From: Streptomyces sp. NBC_01723
GTDB lineage: Bacteria; Actinomycetota; Actinomycetes; Streptomycetales; Streptomycetaceae
NCBI RefSeq assembly: GCF_036246005.1
Contig: NZ_CP109171.1
Coordinates: 6,188,001 to 6,252,000 of the forward strand
Length of the DNA stretch: 64,000 bases
Reading direction: 5' to 3'
Below are positions 26,795-35,545 of the stretch, piece after piece. The notes under the pieces are model-generated. The model did not search any database. It was given only the letters and a program-made list of their open reading frames with translations, and was not told the origin of the DNA. A program made the position numbers and the translations under genes. Position 1 is the first letter of the stretch; the number at the start of each line of letters is the position of its first letter.

Positions 26795-28195
26795 TACTGC
26801 AACGGTGCTTGCCGTGACTGCTGGGCAGTTCTTCAGGGGCTGTGTCCGCGTCGTTTGTAGTGGCTGAGCCGAGTTTGATGTTGCCGTCTGCGGCGCCATG
26901 TCGACCAGTGCAGGATGTGGTCGACCGGGGTGGGACGGCGTGTGGTGAGTCGGGTGATCAGGCGTCTGATCTCTGCGAGGCTGAGGTGGATGAGCTGGGA
27001 GGATCCGTTTCTGCTTTGTCCACGTCCAGTTGTCGGGCTCGCAGGACGGTCAGGCAGGCGTGGGCGGCCATGGCCAGGGTCATGTGGCGGTGCCAGCCGG
27101 GATAGCGGCGGACCTGGTAGTCGTCCAGGCCGCACTCCTGCTTGGCGGTCTGGAAGCATTCCTCCACCGCCCAGCGGCTGCCGGCGATGCGGATGAGCTC
27201 GTCCAGTGTGGTGCCGGCGGGGCAGTAGGCGATGTAGTAGGAGATCTCCTCGGGCCGGCTGACGCTGCGGCGGGCGAGAACCCAGTGCCGGCGGTCCTCG
27301 CGGTGCCAGGGCCGGACCTCGACGCGGGCCCAGTCGTAGATCCGTCTGCCGTGGGCTCCTTCACCGCAGGAACGGCGTTTCCACTTCTGCCGCGGCAGGC
27401 CGGGGAACAGGTCGTGCACGGGATGGTCGAGGGCGAAGCGGGTGACGACGGTGTCGTGGCGGGTGGTGGCCATGACGTGGAAGACATCAGCCTGCTCCAG
27501 CTCGAAGCGCCAGCCCTTGCTGAAGCCGTAGGCGGCGTCCGCCGTCACCCACCGGAACGGAATCGTGTCGGCGATGGCCCGGCGGACCATCGTCTTGGCC
27601 ATGGCCACCTTCGTCTCGAAGGCGACCTCGTCGCCGATACCCGCCCGGTGACAGCGTTCCCGGTCGTCCGTCCAGGAGGTGGGCAGGTAGAGCCGCCGGT
27701 CGATCAGAGTGCGACCGCGGCCGGTGGCGTAAGCGAGGAAGACCCCGATCTGGCAGTTCTCGGTGCGTCCGGCTGTACCGGAGTACTGCCTTTGCACGCC
27801 GGCCGAGCGGATGCCCTTCTTCAGGAACCCGGTGTCGTCGACGATCAGGACGGCATCCTGGTCTCCGAGGTGTTCGACGACGTAGTCGCGTACGTCGTCC
27901 AGGACCTCGTCGGCGTCCCACTCGATCCGGTTCAGCAACCGCTGGATGCGATCGGGCCCCGCGTGCCCGGCCTCCTCCGCAAGCGTCCAGCCGTTCTTCC
28001 GCTCCAGCGGAGCAACCAGCCCTCGCATGTAAGCAAGCGCAGACTGACGCGGCTCCTCCCGGTTGAACCGGTGCACGAACCGCTCATGCACCGCCTCGAG
28101 TTCACCCGCCCATAGCCTGACATCAGCAAGGTCCCCACCCATGACCACACCAACGACCGAGCTGGCCAGCAGTCACGGCAAGCACCGTTGCAGTA
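26795..28195 (-). mobile_element. IS701-family insertion sequence with CTAG target duplication
   Basis: Perfect 30-bp inverted repeats beginning TACTGCAACGGTGCTTGCCG at 26795 and, inverted, at 28195. CTAG on both sides (26791-26794, 28196-28199) fits the 4-bp YTAR target of IS701. The right CTAG is shared with the start of the next IS630 element. Confidence 0.92.
26958..28142 (-). CDS. IS701-family transposase
   Basis: 394 residues from ATG 28142 (MGGDLADVRLWAGELEAVHE). Visible: VLIVDDTGFLKKGIRSAGVQ (first Asp), WVTADAAYGFSKGWRFELEQ (second Asp) and GSRWAVEECFQTAKQECGLD (catalytic Glu), then the family C-terminus WHRHMTLAMAAHACLTVLRA. Frame and element ends are complete, so it is potentially active. 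It is a different lineage from the truncated IS701 genes at 11094 and 37121. Confidence 0.92.
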   Translation of the reverse strand: MGGDLADVRLWAGELEAVHERFVHRFNREEPRQSALAYMRGLVAPLERKNGWTLAEEAGHAGPDRIQRLLNRIEWDADEVLDDVRDYVVEHLGDQDAVLIVDDTGFLKKGIRSAGVQRQYSGTAGRTENCQIGVFLAYATGRGRTLIDRRLYLPTSWTDDRERCHRAGIGDEVAFETKVAMAKTMVRRAIADTIPFRWVTADAAYGFSKGWRFELEQADVFHVMATTRHDTVVTRFALDHPVHDLFPGLPRQKWKRRSCGEGAHGRRIYDWARVEVRPWHREDRRHWVLARRSVSRPEEISYYIAYCPAGTTLDELIRIAGSRWAVEECFQTAKQECGLDDYQVRRYPGWHRHMTLAMAAHACLTVLRARQLDVDKAETDPPSSSTSASQRSDA

Positions 28196-29287
28196 CTAGT
28201 GATCTGAGTCAGAGATTCGTCGGCAGTAGGCGGCGACTTTGTCGAGGATCTCGTCGGCGGTCTTTGTCCAGACGAAGGGCCTGGGGTGTTCGTTCCAGTC
28301 GGCGAGCCAGGTCCGGATGTCGCGCTCGAGTGCCTGGACGGAGCGGTGGACGCCGCGCTTGAGCTTCTTCTGGGTCAGCTCGGCGAACCACCGCTCGACC
28401 AGGTTCAGCCAGGACGCGCTGGTCGGGGTGAAGTGCAGGTGGAACCGCGGGTGAGTCAGCAGCCACTTCTTGATGTCGGGTGTCTTGTGGGTCGCGTAGT
28501 TGTCGAGGATCAGGTGGACCTGGTGGCCGACCGGTACTTCCTTGTCGAGCTTGGTGAGGAACTTCTTGAACTCGGCGGCCCGGTGGCGGCGGTGAAGCGA
28601 GCCGATGACCTTGCCGGTCGCTACTTCCAGGGCGGCGAACAGAGTGGTGGTGCCGGCCCGGACATAGTCATGGCTGCGGCGTTCAGGAACGCCGGGCATC
28701 ATCGGCAGCACTGGCTGGGAGCGGTCGAGGGCCTGGATCTGCGACTTCTCGTCCATGCAGAGGACCAGCGCCTTCTCCGGCGGGTCGAGGTAGAGGCCGA
28801 CGACGTCGCGGACCTTGTCGATGAACAGCGGGTCGGCGGAGAGCTTGAACGTCTGTGAGCGGTGCGGAGCCAGGGCGAACGCCCGCCAGATCCGCGAGAT
28901 CGTCGACTGCGACATCCCCGTGGCGGCCGCCATCGACCTGGTCGACCAGTGGGTGGCGTTCTTCGGGGTTTCCTCGAGCGTCTTGACGATGACCCGCTCG
29001 ACGTCCGCATCGGTGATCTTGCGCGGGACGCCCGGGCGCGGGTCGTCGCACAAGCCGTCCAGACCGCGTTCGAGAAAGCGGCGCCGCCACGTGCGGACCG
29101 TGTCCGGAGTGACCCGCAGCCGACGGGACACCTCCATGATCGAGTGCCCCTCGGCGCACTCCAGCACGATCCGCGACCGCTGGGCCAGAGCCTGGGCCGT
29201 CGTGCGACGACGCACCCAGCCCTCCAGCGCGGCCCGTTGAGCATCAGTCACTGACAACGGCGGAATCTTCGGGCCTGGACGACTCAT
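28196..29287 (-). CDS. IS630-family DDE transposase
   Basis: 363 residues from ATG 29287 (MSRPGPKIPPLSVTDAQRAA). The stop TAG uses the flanking TA. Helix-turn-helix domain (VSRRLRVTPDTVRTWRRRFL; GMSQSTISRIWRAFALAPH), then the DDE core: CMDEKSQIQALDRSQPVLPM, HLILDNYATHKTPDIKKW and WLNLVERWFAELTQKKLKRG. About three quarters identical by eye to the IS630 at 3087, but a separate lineage. Intact. Confidence 0.92.
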   Translation of the reverse strand: MSRPGPKIPPLSVTDAQRAALEGWVRRRTTAQALAQRSRIVLECAEGHSIMEVSRRLRVTPDTVRTWRRRFLERGLDGLCDDPRPGVPRKITDADVERVIVKTLEETPKNATHWSTRSMAAATGMSQSTISRIWRAFALAPHRSQTFKLSADPLFIDKVRDVVGLYLDPPEKALVLCMDEKSQIQALDRSQPVLPMMPGVPERRSHDYVRAGTTTLFAALEVATGKVIGSLHRRHRAAEFKKFLTKLDKEVPVGHQVHLILDNYATHKTPDIKKWLLTHPRFHLHFTPTSASWLNLVERWFAELTQKKLKRGVHRSVQALERDIRTWLADWNEHPRPFVWTKTADEILDKVAAYCRRISDSDH

Positions 29288-29321
29288 GCCCAACCAACGA
29301 CGAATCTTCGACTCAGGTCAC
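28199..29321 (-). mobile_element. IS630-family insertion sequence (second type)
   Basis: Inverted ends GTGATCTGAGTCAGAGATTC (28199 onward) and, inverted, GTGACCTGAGTCGAAGATTC (29321 backward), flanked by TA at 28197-28198 and 29322-29323. It abuts the IS701 element on the left and an IS5 element on the right. Confidence 0.9.
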
Positions 29322-29379
29322 TAGGCGCTGTTTCCCGGATCTCCTGACATGACAGGGATGTTGTGGTCAGGCTGGAGTT

Positions 29380-30311
29380 ATGGGTCGTGGGGATTTAACG
29401 AATGCGGAGTGGGATCGGCTGGAGTCGTTTCTGCCGCGGGGCGGGACGCGTGGAGGACGGTGGAGTGACCACCGGCGAGTGATCAACGGGGTGCTGTACC
29501 GGGTGCGGACGGGCGTGCAGTGGCGCGACCTGCCCGAGCGCTTTGGGCCCTGGGAGACCGTCTACAAGCGCCATCGCCGCTGGTCAGCGGACGGCACCTG
29601 GAAGATGCTGCTGTCGAAGATCCAGGCAGCCGAGGATGCGGCAGGTCGGGTCGACTGGGACGTGTCGGTGGACTCCACCGCGGTGCGGGCTCACCAGCAC
29701 GCCGCTGGCGCCCGCAAAGTGCCGCCGCCCGCGCCCCCTCAAAAGGGGGCCCGCACGGGGACGAAACAGGCCGGTCCGGTTTTGCGGAGACTGGCCGTCC
29801 GGCTGGAGGAGGTGGTTGCCTCGGCGAGTGCCTGGGACGCTCCCGCGGCGGACTGACCACCAAGATCCATCTCGCCGCCGACGGACACTGTCGGCCCCTC
29901 GCGCTCCTGCTGACTCCGGGCCACTACGGTGACGGCCCCCAACTCGAGCCCGTGCTGCGGCAGATAGCTGTGCCCCGCATCGGCGTCGGACGACCCCGCT
30001 CCCGGCCCGACCACGTCCTGGCCGACAAGGCCTACACGTCCCGCAACAACCGCCGCTACCTGCGACGACGCGGGATCGCCCATACCATCCCCAAGCAACG
30101 TGACCAGCGCAGACACCGGCTCAACCGCGGCTCTCGCGGCGGCCGACCCACCGGCTTCGACAGCGATCACTACAAGAAACGCAACACCGTCGAGCGTGCC
30201 ATCAACCGCCTGAAAGGCTTCCGCGCCGTCGCCACCCGCTACGAGAAACGGGCTTACATCTACCTCGGCACCGTCACCCTCGCAGCACTCATCATCTGGC
30301 TCCGCACATGA
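29380..30311 (+). CDS. IS5-family transposase made by -1 frameshifting
   Basis: Frame 1 (29380-29856) encodes MGRGDLTNAEWDRLESFLPR to [18 protein letters not shown] (first Asp). At 29742-29748 the in-frame heptamer A AAG GGG allows a -1 slip into the frame giving GGPHGDETGRSG..., [40 protein letters not shown] (second Asp) and NTVERAINRLKGFRAVATRY (Glu), stop 30309-30311. The fused product would be about 310 residues. All catalytic regions are intact, so this looks like regulated frameshifting, unlike the decayed relatives at 2163 and 10383. Confidence 0.82.
29742..29748 (+). promoter_or_regulatory. -1 ribosomal frameshift site A AAG GGG
   Basis: The heptamer follows the X XXY YYZ rule in the upstream frame (codons CAA AAG GGG). 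The downstream frame continues with correct IS5 homology without any loss. Confidence 0.6.
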
Positions 30312-30342
30312 TCCGAGAAACAGCGCCTAGTCCGGCGGCGAG

Positions 30343-31131
30343 TCATCTGGAAGGCGAGTAGATCACAATCCAGTGATCCCGCTCCGGGTCGTGCAGCATC
30401 TCGCTCTGGAAAACCAGCCATCCTCGTGTCGGGTGGCGCAGACGCTTCACGCCAGACCGATCAGCCATGACCTCGCCCCGCTCCCAGTAGCTCCTGAAGG
30501 TGGCACTCGTCGCTGAGAGCTCCGCGCACAGGGACCGGAGGTATTCGTCGTCCGGGTATCGGCCCATCGCAGAGCGCAGCTCAGCCGTGGCCCAACGGGC
30601 GTACCGGTGGGCCCCCTCGTCTCCGAGGATGCGGGATGCCGCAGCCGAGAAACCTTGGTGGACGATGTTGCGCCTGTACCGACTCCTGCCAGGCTGCGTT
30701 CCGAGGAGCTCAGCGGCGGCGGCGTTACGCGCCATCACGTCCAGGCGCCCGTCGTGGATGGTGACCGGGACGGTGTCGTCGAGGTTCCGCAGCAGTTGGA
30801 GAAGCCCTGGCCTCACCTCGCAGTCAGGGGCGAGCGGCTCCGGGGGCAGCTCGCCGACGAGTCGGAACAGGTGATCCCGCTCAGGGGCCGTGAAGTTAAG
30901 GGCTCCTGCCAGGGCGGTAAGGATCTCCCGCGACGGGCGGGGCGCCCGCCCCTGCTCGAGGCGGGTGTAGTACTCGACGGAGATCCCGGCGGCTTCGGCC
31001 ACTTCCTGGCGTCGCAGCCCGGGGACCCGCCGTCGTGACGCCGGCCCGCGGGCCGACTGCCCAGGAGGTGCCATCGTGGCGCGCTGAAGGCGCAGGTATT
31101 CACCGAACCCCGCCTTGATTCTCGTCGGCAT
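30343..31131 (-). CDS. XRE/MmyB-type helix-turn-helix regulator
   Basis: 262 residues from ATG 31131 (MPTRIKAGFGEYLRLQRATM); the open frame further upstream is not family sequence. N-terminal XRE helix-turn-helix: RRQEVAEAAGISVEYYTRLE, QGRAPRPSREILTALAGAL. The C-terminal MmyB-like PAS-related ligand domain includes VTIHDGRLDVMARNAAAAEL and ends HDPERDHWIVIYSPSR. Such regulators often lie divergent from one short-chain dehydrogenase, as here (31294), and are thought to control it. The effector is unknown. Confidence 0.9.
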   Translation of the reverse strand: MPTRIKAGFGEYLRLQRATMAPPGQSARGPASRRRVPGLRRQEVAEAAGISVEYYTRLEQGRAPRPSREILTALAGALNFTAPERDHLFRLVGELPPEPLAPDCEVRPGLLQLLRNLDDTVPVTIHDGRLDVMARNAAAAELLGTQPGRSRYRRNIVHQGFSAAASRILGDEGAHRYARWATAELRSAMGRYPDDEYLRSLCAELSATSATFRSYWERGEVMADRSGVKRLRHPTRGWLVFQSEMLHDPERDHWIVIYSPSR

Positions 31132-31293
31132 GAACCCATTGTCTCCCAGCCGTCCGTCGGCTGGTCCTCTCAGTACCAGGTTCGATCGGGTCTCCCCCAT
31201 CGTCCGGAAGCCCCGCATGGTTGTCGAACAGCGCGATGTGCCGGGTGGCACAGGCGCTCACCCACCGCACCACATCGAACAAGGGAGGGCCTT

Positions 31294-32049
31294 GTGCCCA
31301 CGGACCGCATCGCTCTCGTCACCGGAGCCAACCAGGGCATGGGCAAGCACGTCGCGAAGGAGTTGGCCGCAGATGGCGTCACCGTGTTCATCGGATCCCG
31401 CGATCTCGCCCGCGGCGAAACGGCGGCCGCCGAGATCGGAGGCGGCGCCGTCGCTCTCCAGCTCGACGTGACCGACGCAGCGTCGGTCGCTTCGGCCGCC
31501 GAGCGAATCGACGAGGAGGCCGGTCGGCTCGACGTCCTCGTCAACAACGCCGGCATCTCCACTACCCGTACGGGCGCCTTGGACATGGCCCAGTTGCGCG
31601 CCCTGGCGAAGCCGAGCGTTGCCTCGCTGGACGAGGTGCGGGCGGTATGGGAGGTGAACGTTTTCGGCCCCCTGCGGGTGTACCAGGCCATGTTGCCGCT
31701 GCTGCGCAAGTCATCGGACGCGCGCATCGTGAACGTGACGAGCGCACTGGGCTCGCTGACGCTTGCCGCCGACCCGGCCTTCGCGTATCACTCCTCCTTC
31801 GAACCGGTCTATGCCGCGTCGAAGACGGCGCTCCACGCAGTGACGCTGTCCATGATGATCGAGCTGGAAGCAACCGACATCAAGATCAATCTCGTCTCGC
31901 CGGGATTCGCGCGCACCCGACTGGTCAACTTCGAAGGTACGGAGTCGGTCGAGGACGCCGCCCGCGAGGTGGTGCGCGTTGCCCGGCTCGGACCGGACGG
32001 GCCCACCGCGACATTCACCACCTGGAAAGGGATGAGTCTCCCCTGGTAG
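31294..32049 (+). CDS. short-chain dehydrogenase/reductase (SDR)
   Basis: 251 residues from GTG 31294, preceded by AGGGAGG. Classical SDR: Rossmann motif LVTGANQGMGKHVAKELAAD (residues 8-27), LDVTDAASVASAA, DVLVNNAGISTTRTGA, INV-type segment WEVNVFGPLRVYQAML, Ser in RIVNVTSALGSL and active-site PVYAASKTALHAVT (Tyr near 173, Lys four later). NAD(P)H dependence is expected; substrate unknown. Divergent from the MmyB-like regulator, with a 162-bp gap that should hold both promoters. Confidence 0.9.
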   Translation: MPTDRIALVTGANQGMGKHVAKELAADGVTVFIGSRDLARGETAAAEIGGGAVALQLDVTDAASVASAAERIDEEAGRLDVLVNNAGISTTRTGALDMAQLRALAKPSVASLDEVRAVWEVNVFGPLRVYQAMLPLLRKSSDARIVNVTSALGSLTLAADPAFAYHSSFEPVYAASKTALHAVTLSMMIELEATDIKINLVSPGFARTRLVNFEGTESVEDAAREVVRVARLGPDGPTATFTTWKGMSLPW

Positions 32050-32420
32050 CACTGCCGCCAGGCGTTCCGGGCCTGCGGGAGAGCGTGGGGCGCCGATCCG
32101 AAGGCGGAGGCCGAACCGGTGCTTCCTCGCGGGACGATCCTCCGCGGCTTCCGTTCCTCCTGCTCGGTCGGTCGGTGAGCTCACCGGTGATGCCCTGCGC
32201 GCGTCTCCCTTCGACGGGCGGTGGTCCGCACCCGAGGCGTTGCCTCAACCGACCGCCCGGAGCCGGGATGTCCTCCCCCGGCACCGGCCGCGGCAGGAAG
32301 ACGTAGGACGTGGTCACGCGTCGGCTACATCCCGTTCGGCTCTCCTCGTGGAAGCCGCGCGCCCCGTGCCGGTACGCCTGAGAACGGACGGTGACGCCCA
32401 GGGCCGGCGGGGCCCTGCCG
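32050..32420. other. non-coding stretch between SDR gene and Tn3 remnant
   Basis: No frame on either strand has recognisable protein features. I see no IS ends or stable repeats here. Confidence 0.5.
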
Positions 32421-32422
32421 GC

Positions 32423-32545
32423 AGTCCTGGGTCCGAGCCCCTGGGACACCATCCTCATCCAGCTCCGCGCCGACGGCTTCGACGTCCGCCACAAGGACAC
32501 CACCCGGCTCTCCCCCTTCGTCCACCACCTACGCCGTGAGGCGAG
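32423..32545 (+). pseudogene. Tn3-family transposase remnant (C-terminal piece)
   Basis: PSPWDTILIQLRADGFDVRH, then KDTTRLSPFVHHLRRE, matches the conserved C-terminal stretch of Tn3 TnpA (W-T-YLD--L-QLRADG--V-DED-ARLSPFV--HIN). About 35 codons only; no resolvase or terminal repeats nearby. Confidence 0.5.
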
Positions 32546-32655
32546 TGAGTCGTTCATAGCAGCAGAGGGCCGCGGCGAGGCCGAGCACTGCTTTGCCCGC
32601 ACTGCCATGCCACCGGCCTGATCGGCGTCGCAGGCTCCCCTCTGACAACGGCCGC

Positions 32656-32898
32656 TCACGCCTCTTCTACGCGGGCGTCGTAAGCACCGCGTGCTGCATG
32701 CACACGGGCTGCGTTTGCCCTGGACCAGTCCGCGATGGCCGTGGTGAACGCTTCCGCGTCGCGGCCGAGGCTGGTGAGCGCGTACTCGACCCGTGGCGGG
32801 ACGGCCGGATAGACGGTACGGCTGACCAGGCCGTCGCGTTCGAGATTGCGAAGCACCTGCGTGAGTGACTTCTGCGTCACGCCGTCTACATCAGGCAC
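32656..32898 (-). pseudogene. HxlR-family regulator, N-terminal part missing
   Basis: Residues DVDGVTQKSLTQVLRNLERD, then GLVSRTVYPAVPPRVEYALT and SLGRDAEAFTTAIADWSR, are the recognition helix and wing of HxlR winged-helix regulators. The normal 45-50 N-terminal residues, including the sensor Cys region, are absent; the frame begins at GTG 32898 just after in-frame TAG codons. It faces the start of an NmrA-like gene (33015), a common HxlR arrangement, so this is probably the decayed half of such a pair. Confidence 0.7.
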
Positions 32899-32919
32899 CT
32901 ATATACCTATACGGTGCCT
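32893..32919. promoter_or_regulatory. palindrome in the HxlR/NmrA intergenic region
   Basis: AGGCACC (32893-32899), 13 AT-rich bases, GGTGCCT (32913-32919): perfect 7-bp arms around TATATACCTATAC. It may be the operator of the former HxlR/NmrA pair. The left arm overlaps the putative GTG of the truncated HxlR frame. Confidence 0.4.
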
Positions 32920-33014
32920 ACTTCACAAACGATACGCCCCTTGGGAGGCTGGAGAACCTGTGTCGCGGTGCGCGCAGACCATCCCTTTGCGTAGATCCTG
33001 ATGACGGAGACGCC

Positions 33015-33056
33015 ATGATTTTGGTGACTGGAGCGACGGGCAAGATCGGACGTTTG
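33015..33056 (+). pseudogene. NmrA/NAD(P)-binding oxidoreductase, first 14 codons only
   Basis: ATG 33015 begins MILVTGATGKIGR, the glycine-rich NAD(P)-binding start typical of NmrA-like reductases divergent from HxlR regulators. Homology ends at 33056, where an IS630 remnant begins. Confidence 0.6.
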
Positions 33057-33057
33057 T

Positions 33058-33766
33058 CTTTGCCCCCTCGGTGGGGTGCGCAGGCGGTAGCCCAGCCGGG
33101 TCCGGGAGCCGGGCCGCATGGCGATCAGCCCGGTGACAGACAGACGCCCCGAGCGTCGGCCGCTCACCGTCACCTGCGGTGTCACACCGCGTCGGCCCCA
33201 GGTGCGCCCCCTGGGCGGCCGACGGGTGAAGCCTGCCTCGTCCTCGAAGCAGATGTAACCCCCGCAGGCCGCCCGGGCTCTTTTACCTCCGCCCAGGTCG
33301 CCTCCTTCCACGTGGTGACGGCCTGCTCGTCACGCTCGGCGACCCGGCGCGCGGGAACCTGCGGGCTGAAGCCGAGCCGGTGCATCAGCCTCGTCGCTCC
33401 CGAGACACTGTAGGAGACGTGGAACTCCCTGCCGATCAGCGTGGCCACCCTTGAAGCGGTCCACACCTGGTCCTCAACCCAGCCGTGCGCGGCCGGACCC
33501 TGCTCCAGACACGCGGCCAGCTTCTCCAGACAGCGCGGGGACAGACGGCACCGCGAACCGCTCGGGCCACAGGAGACCAGAGCCTGCACACCACCGTCCC
33601 GCCACAACTGGTGCCACTGGTAGGGCGACTTCCGGCTCACCCGCAGTTGCCGCGCGACCTCCGACGGCTTGGCCTTCCGCTCGAACATCTCGGCCGCCTG
33701 CATCCGCACCGTCTCCCGGCGCCGCCGTCCCGCAGCACTCAGCCCGCCCCCATCCGCATACCTCAC
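33058..33766 (-). pseudogene. IS630-family transposase remnant (third type)
   Basis: Reading leftward from ATG 33766: MRYADGGGLSAAGRRRRETV, helix-turn-helix region ARQLRVSRKSPYQWHQLWRD, then a frameshift near 33275 into RARAACGGYICFEDEAGFTR (first Asp as FEDEAGF) and VSGRRSGRLSVTGLIAMRPG. It stops homologously at about 33058, so the second Asp and the Glu are lost. Same lineage as 42485-43545. A few bases of its 5' border adjoin the leader of repeat gene C. Confidence 0.75.
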
Positions 33767-33923
33767 ACAACACGGGAAACAGCCATCACGCCGCGTCCCT
33801 CAGACACATCGCGGAAGTTCACCCCGACGAGCCGAAACCGGTAAGGCAGGCGGGTGTTGAACCGTTGGGCAGTGTGTTGCGTTGAGGGGGTGTGTTGTCG
33901 GTGGTTTGCGTATGGAGGATGTC

Positions 33924-35381
33924 ATGGATCAGCAGGCTTCCCTTCAAGGGCATGCTCTGGGGATGGCACGCCTGTACGGCCTGAGCGGCGAGCTGGAATA
34001 CACGGCCCAGGTCCCCCTCGGCCACCTCCCCACGCAGAGCAGGAAGGGCGCGCCCGAGTGGGAGAACGCGGCCCGACAGCGGATGCATAACCTCCTCAAA
34101 CCCGAGAGGGTGGTCAGTGACGCGGAGGGGAAGGTGCTGGCGGTAGCGCAGATCCCCCTGCAGCAACGGCCGCAGGGGGGTTACTACATCGATCCGGTGG
34201 TGCCGCGGCTCAGTGACGACACCAGGGCGGCTGCGCATGTCAGCAACGCCATGGGGATCGCACGGCTGTACGGTCTGAGCGGCGAGCTGGAATACACGGC
34301 CCAGGTCCCCCTCGGCCACCTCCCCACGCGGAGGAAGGGCGCGCCCGAGTGGGAGAACGCGGCCCGGAAGCGGATGCATCATCTCCTCAGCCCCGCGAAT
34401 GTGGTCAGTGAAGCGGAGATGAAGGCGCTGACGGAAGCGCAGATCCCCCTGCAGCAACGGCCGCAGGGGGGTTACCACATCGACCCGGCGGTGCCGCGGC
34501 TCAGTGACGAGACCAGGGCGGCTGCGCATGTCAGCAACGCCATGGGGATCGCACGGCTGTACGGCCTGAGCGGCGAGCCGGAATACACCGCCCAGGTCCC
34601 CCTCGGCCACCTCCCCACGCAGACCAGGAAGGACGCGCCCAAGTGGGAGAAAGCAGCCCGGCTGCGGATGCATCATCTCCTCGACCCTGCGAGGGTGGTC
34701 AGTGAAGCGGAGATGAAGGCGCTGACGGAAGCGCAGATCCCCCTGCAGCAACGGCCGCAGGGGGGTTACCACATCGACCCGGCGGTGCCGCGGCTCAGTG
34801 ATGAGACCAGGGCGGCTGCGCATGTCAGCAAAGCCATGGGGATCGCACGGCTGTACGGCCTGAGCGGCGAGCCGGAGCACACGGCCCAGGTCCCCCTCGG
34901 CCACCTCCCCACGGCGACCAGGAAGGGCGCGGCGCCCGCGTGGGAGAACGCGGCCCGGAGGCGGATGCATGATCTCCTCAGCCCTGAGAGGGTGGTCAGT
35001 GCGGCGGAGACGAAGGTGCTGGCGGATGCGCAGATTCCCCTGCAGCCACGGCCGAAGGGGGCGGGTTACTACATCGACCCGGCGGTACCGCGGCAGCGGG
35101 ACTTCTTGTCCGGTGTGGTTGCCGGTGGTGTGCAGCCCGGGCTGGGGCTGCCTGGTGCGGGGGCTGTGCAGTCTTGGAGCGGGGCCGGTGTGCCGCTGCC
35201 GGGAGCTCTGCCTGCCTCGGACGAGGCGCACAACCCGGTGGGGAGCTATCTGGTGTCCGCGGCCGGCACCGGTCAGTTCCCCAGTCCCCAGGCCGGTCAC
35301 CAGCCGGGCCCCTCCCAGGCGGCACCGCCGGCTTTCGGGTATCCGACGGCCCCTCATCCCGCCAAGAGACAGAGGCGCTGA
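33924..35381 (+). CDS. 98-residue tandem-repeat protein, copy C (4 units), function unknown
   Basis: 485 residues from ATG 33924 with GGAGG at the conserved spacing. Four units, then the common tail. Unit 1 has ELEYTAQVPLGHLPTQ, unit 2 the short PTRRKG form, unit 3 the KDAPKWEK form and unit 4 the KGAAPAWEN form also seen in copy B. The N-terminus MDQQASLQGHALGMARLYGL is shared with copies B and D. Leader and 3' flank are conserved. An IS630 remnant is upstream and an IS3-like end downstream. See 8854 for family features. Confidence 0.82.
   Translation: MDQQASLQGHALGMARLYGLSGELEYTAQVPLGHLPTQSRKGAPEWENAARQRMHNLLKPERVVSDAEGKVLAVAQIPLQQRPQGGYYIDPVVPRLSDDTRAAAHVSNAMGIARLYGLSGELEYTAQVPLGHLPTRRKGAPEWENAARKRMHHLLSPANVVSEAEMKALTEAQIPLQQRPQGGYHIDPAVPRLSDETRAAAHVSNAMGIARLYGLSGEPEYTAQVPLGHLPTQTRKDAPKWEKAARLRMHHLLDPARVVSEAEMKALTEAQIPLQQRPQGGYHIDPAVPRLSDETRAAAHVSKAMGIARLYGLSGEPEHTAQVPLGHLPTATRKGAAPAWENAARRRMHDLLSPERVVSAAETKVLADAQIPLQPRPKGAGYYIDPAVPRQRDFLSGVVAGGVQPGLGLPGAGAVQSWSGAGVPLPGALPASDEAHNPVGSYLVSAAGTGQFPSPQAGHQPGPSQAAPPAFGYPTAPHPAKRQRR
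33954..35099 (+). repeat. four in-gene tandem repeats of about 294 bp
   Basis: Units start near 33954, 34248, 34539 and 34833. The boundary motif encodes AHVS(N/K)AMGIARLYGL. Confidence 0.9.
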
Positions 35382-35435
35382 GCTTGCCCCGCCTCCAGAA
35401 CACAGACCACCACGTTCCCTCTTGCCAGCGGCGCT

Positions 35436-35545
35436 TGAACCGTTCCGGGTTCGGTAGAGGCTTCAGATTGTGGTTGTGATCTGGGGTTTGGTGGTTGCGC
35501 GGTAGTAGTTGGCCTCGTGTTCGGCGGGTGGGATGTGCCCTATGT
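35436..35545 (-). pseudogene. IS3-like element end with OrfB C-terminus
   Basis: On the minus strand GHIPPAEHEANYYRATTKPQ, then ITTTI and a stop, is the C-terminus of an IS3-type OrfB. The element terminus TGAACCGTTCCGGGTTCGG follows the 3' flank of repeat gene C. It is cut at about 35545 by an IS5 fragment. Confidence 0.6.

Larger units (their letters stand above)
29324..30327 (+). mobile_element. IS5-family insertion sequence with programmed-frameshift layout
   Basis: Inverted ends GGCGCTGTTTCCCGGATC (29324 onward) and, inverted, GGCGCTGTTTCTCGGATC (30327 backward), flanked by TA (29322-29323, 30328-30329). Two overlapping frames are joined by a -1 slippery heptamer at 29742-29748. Confidence 0.88.
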
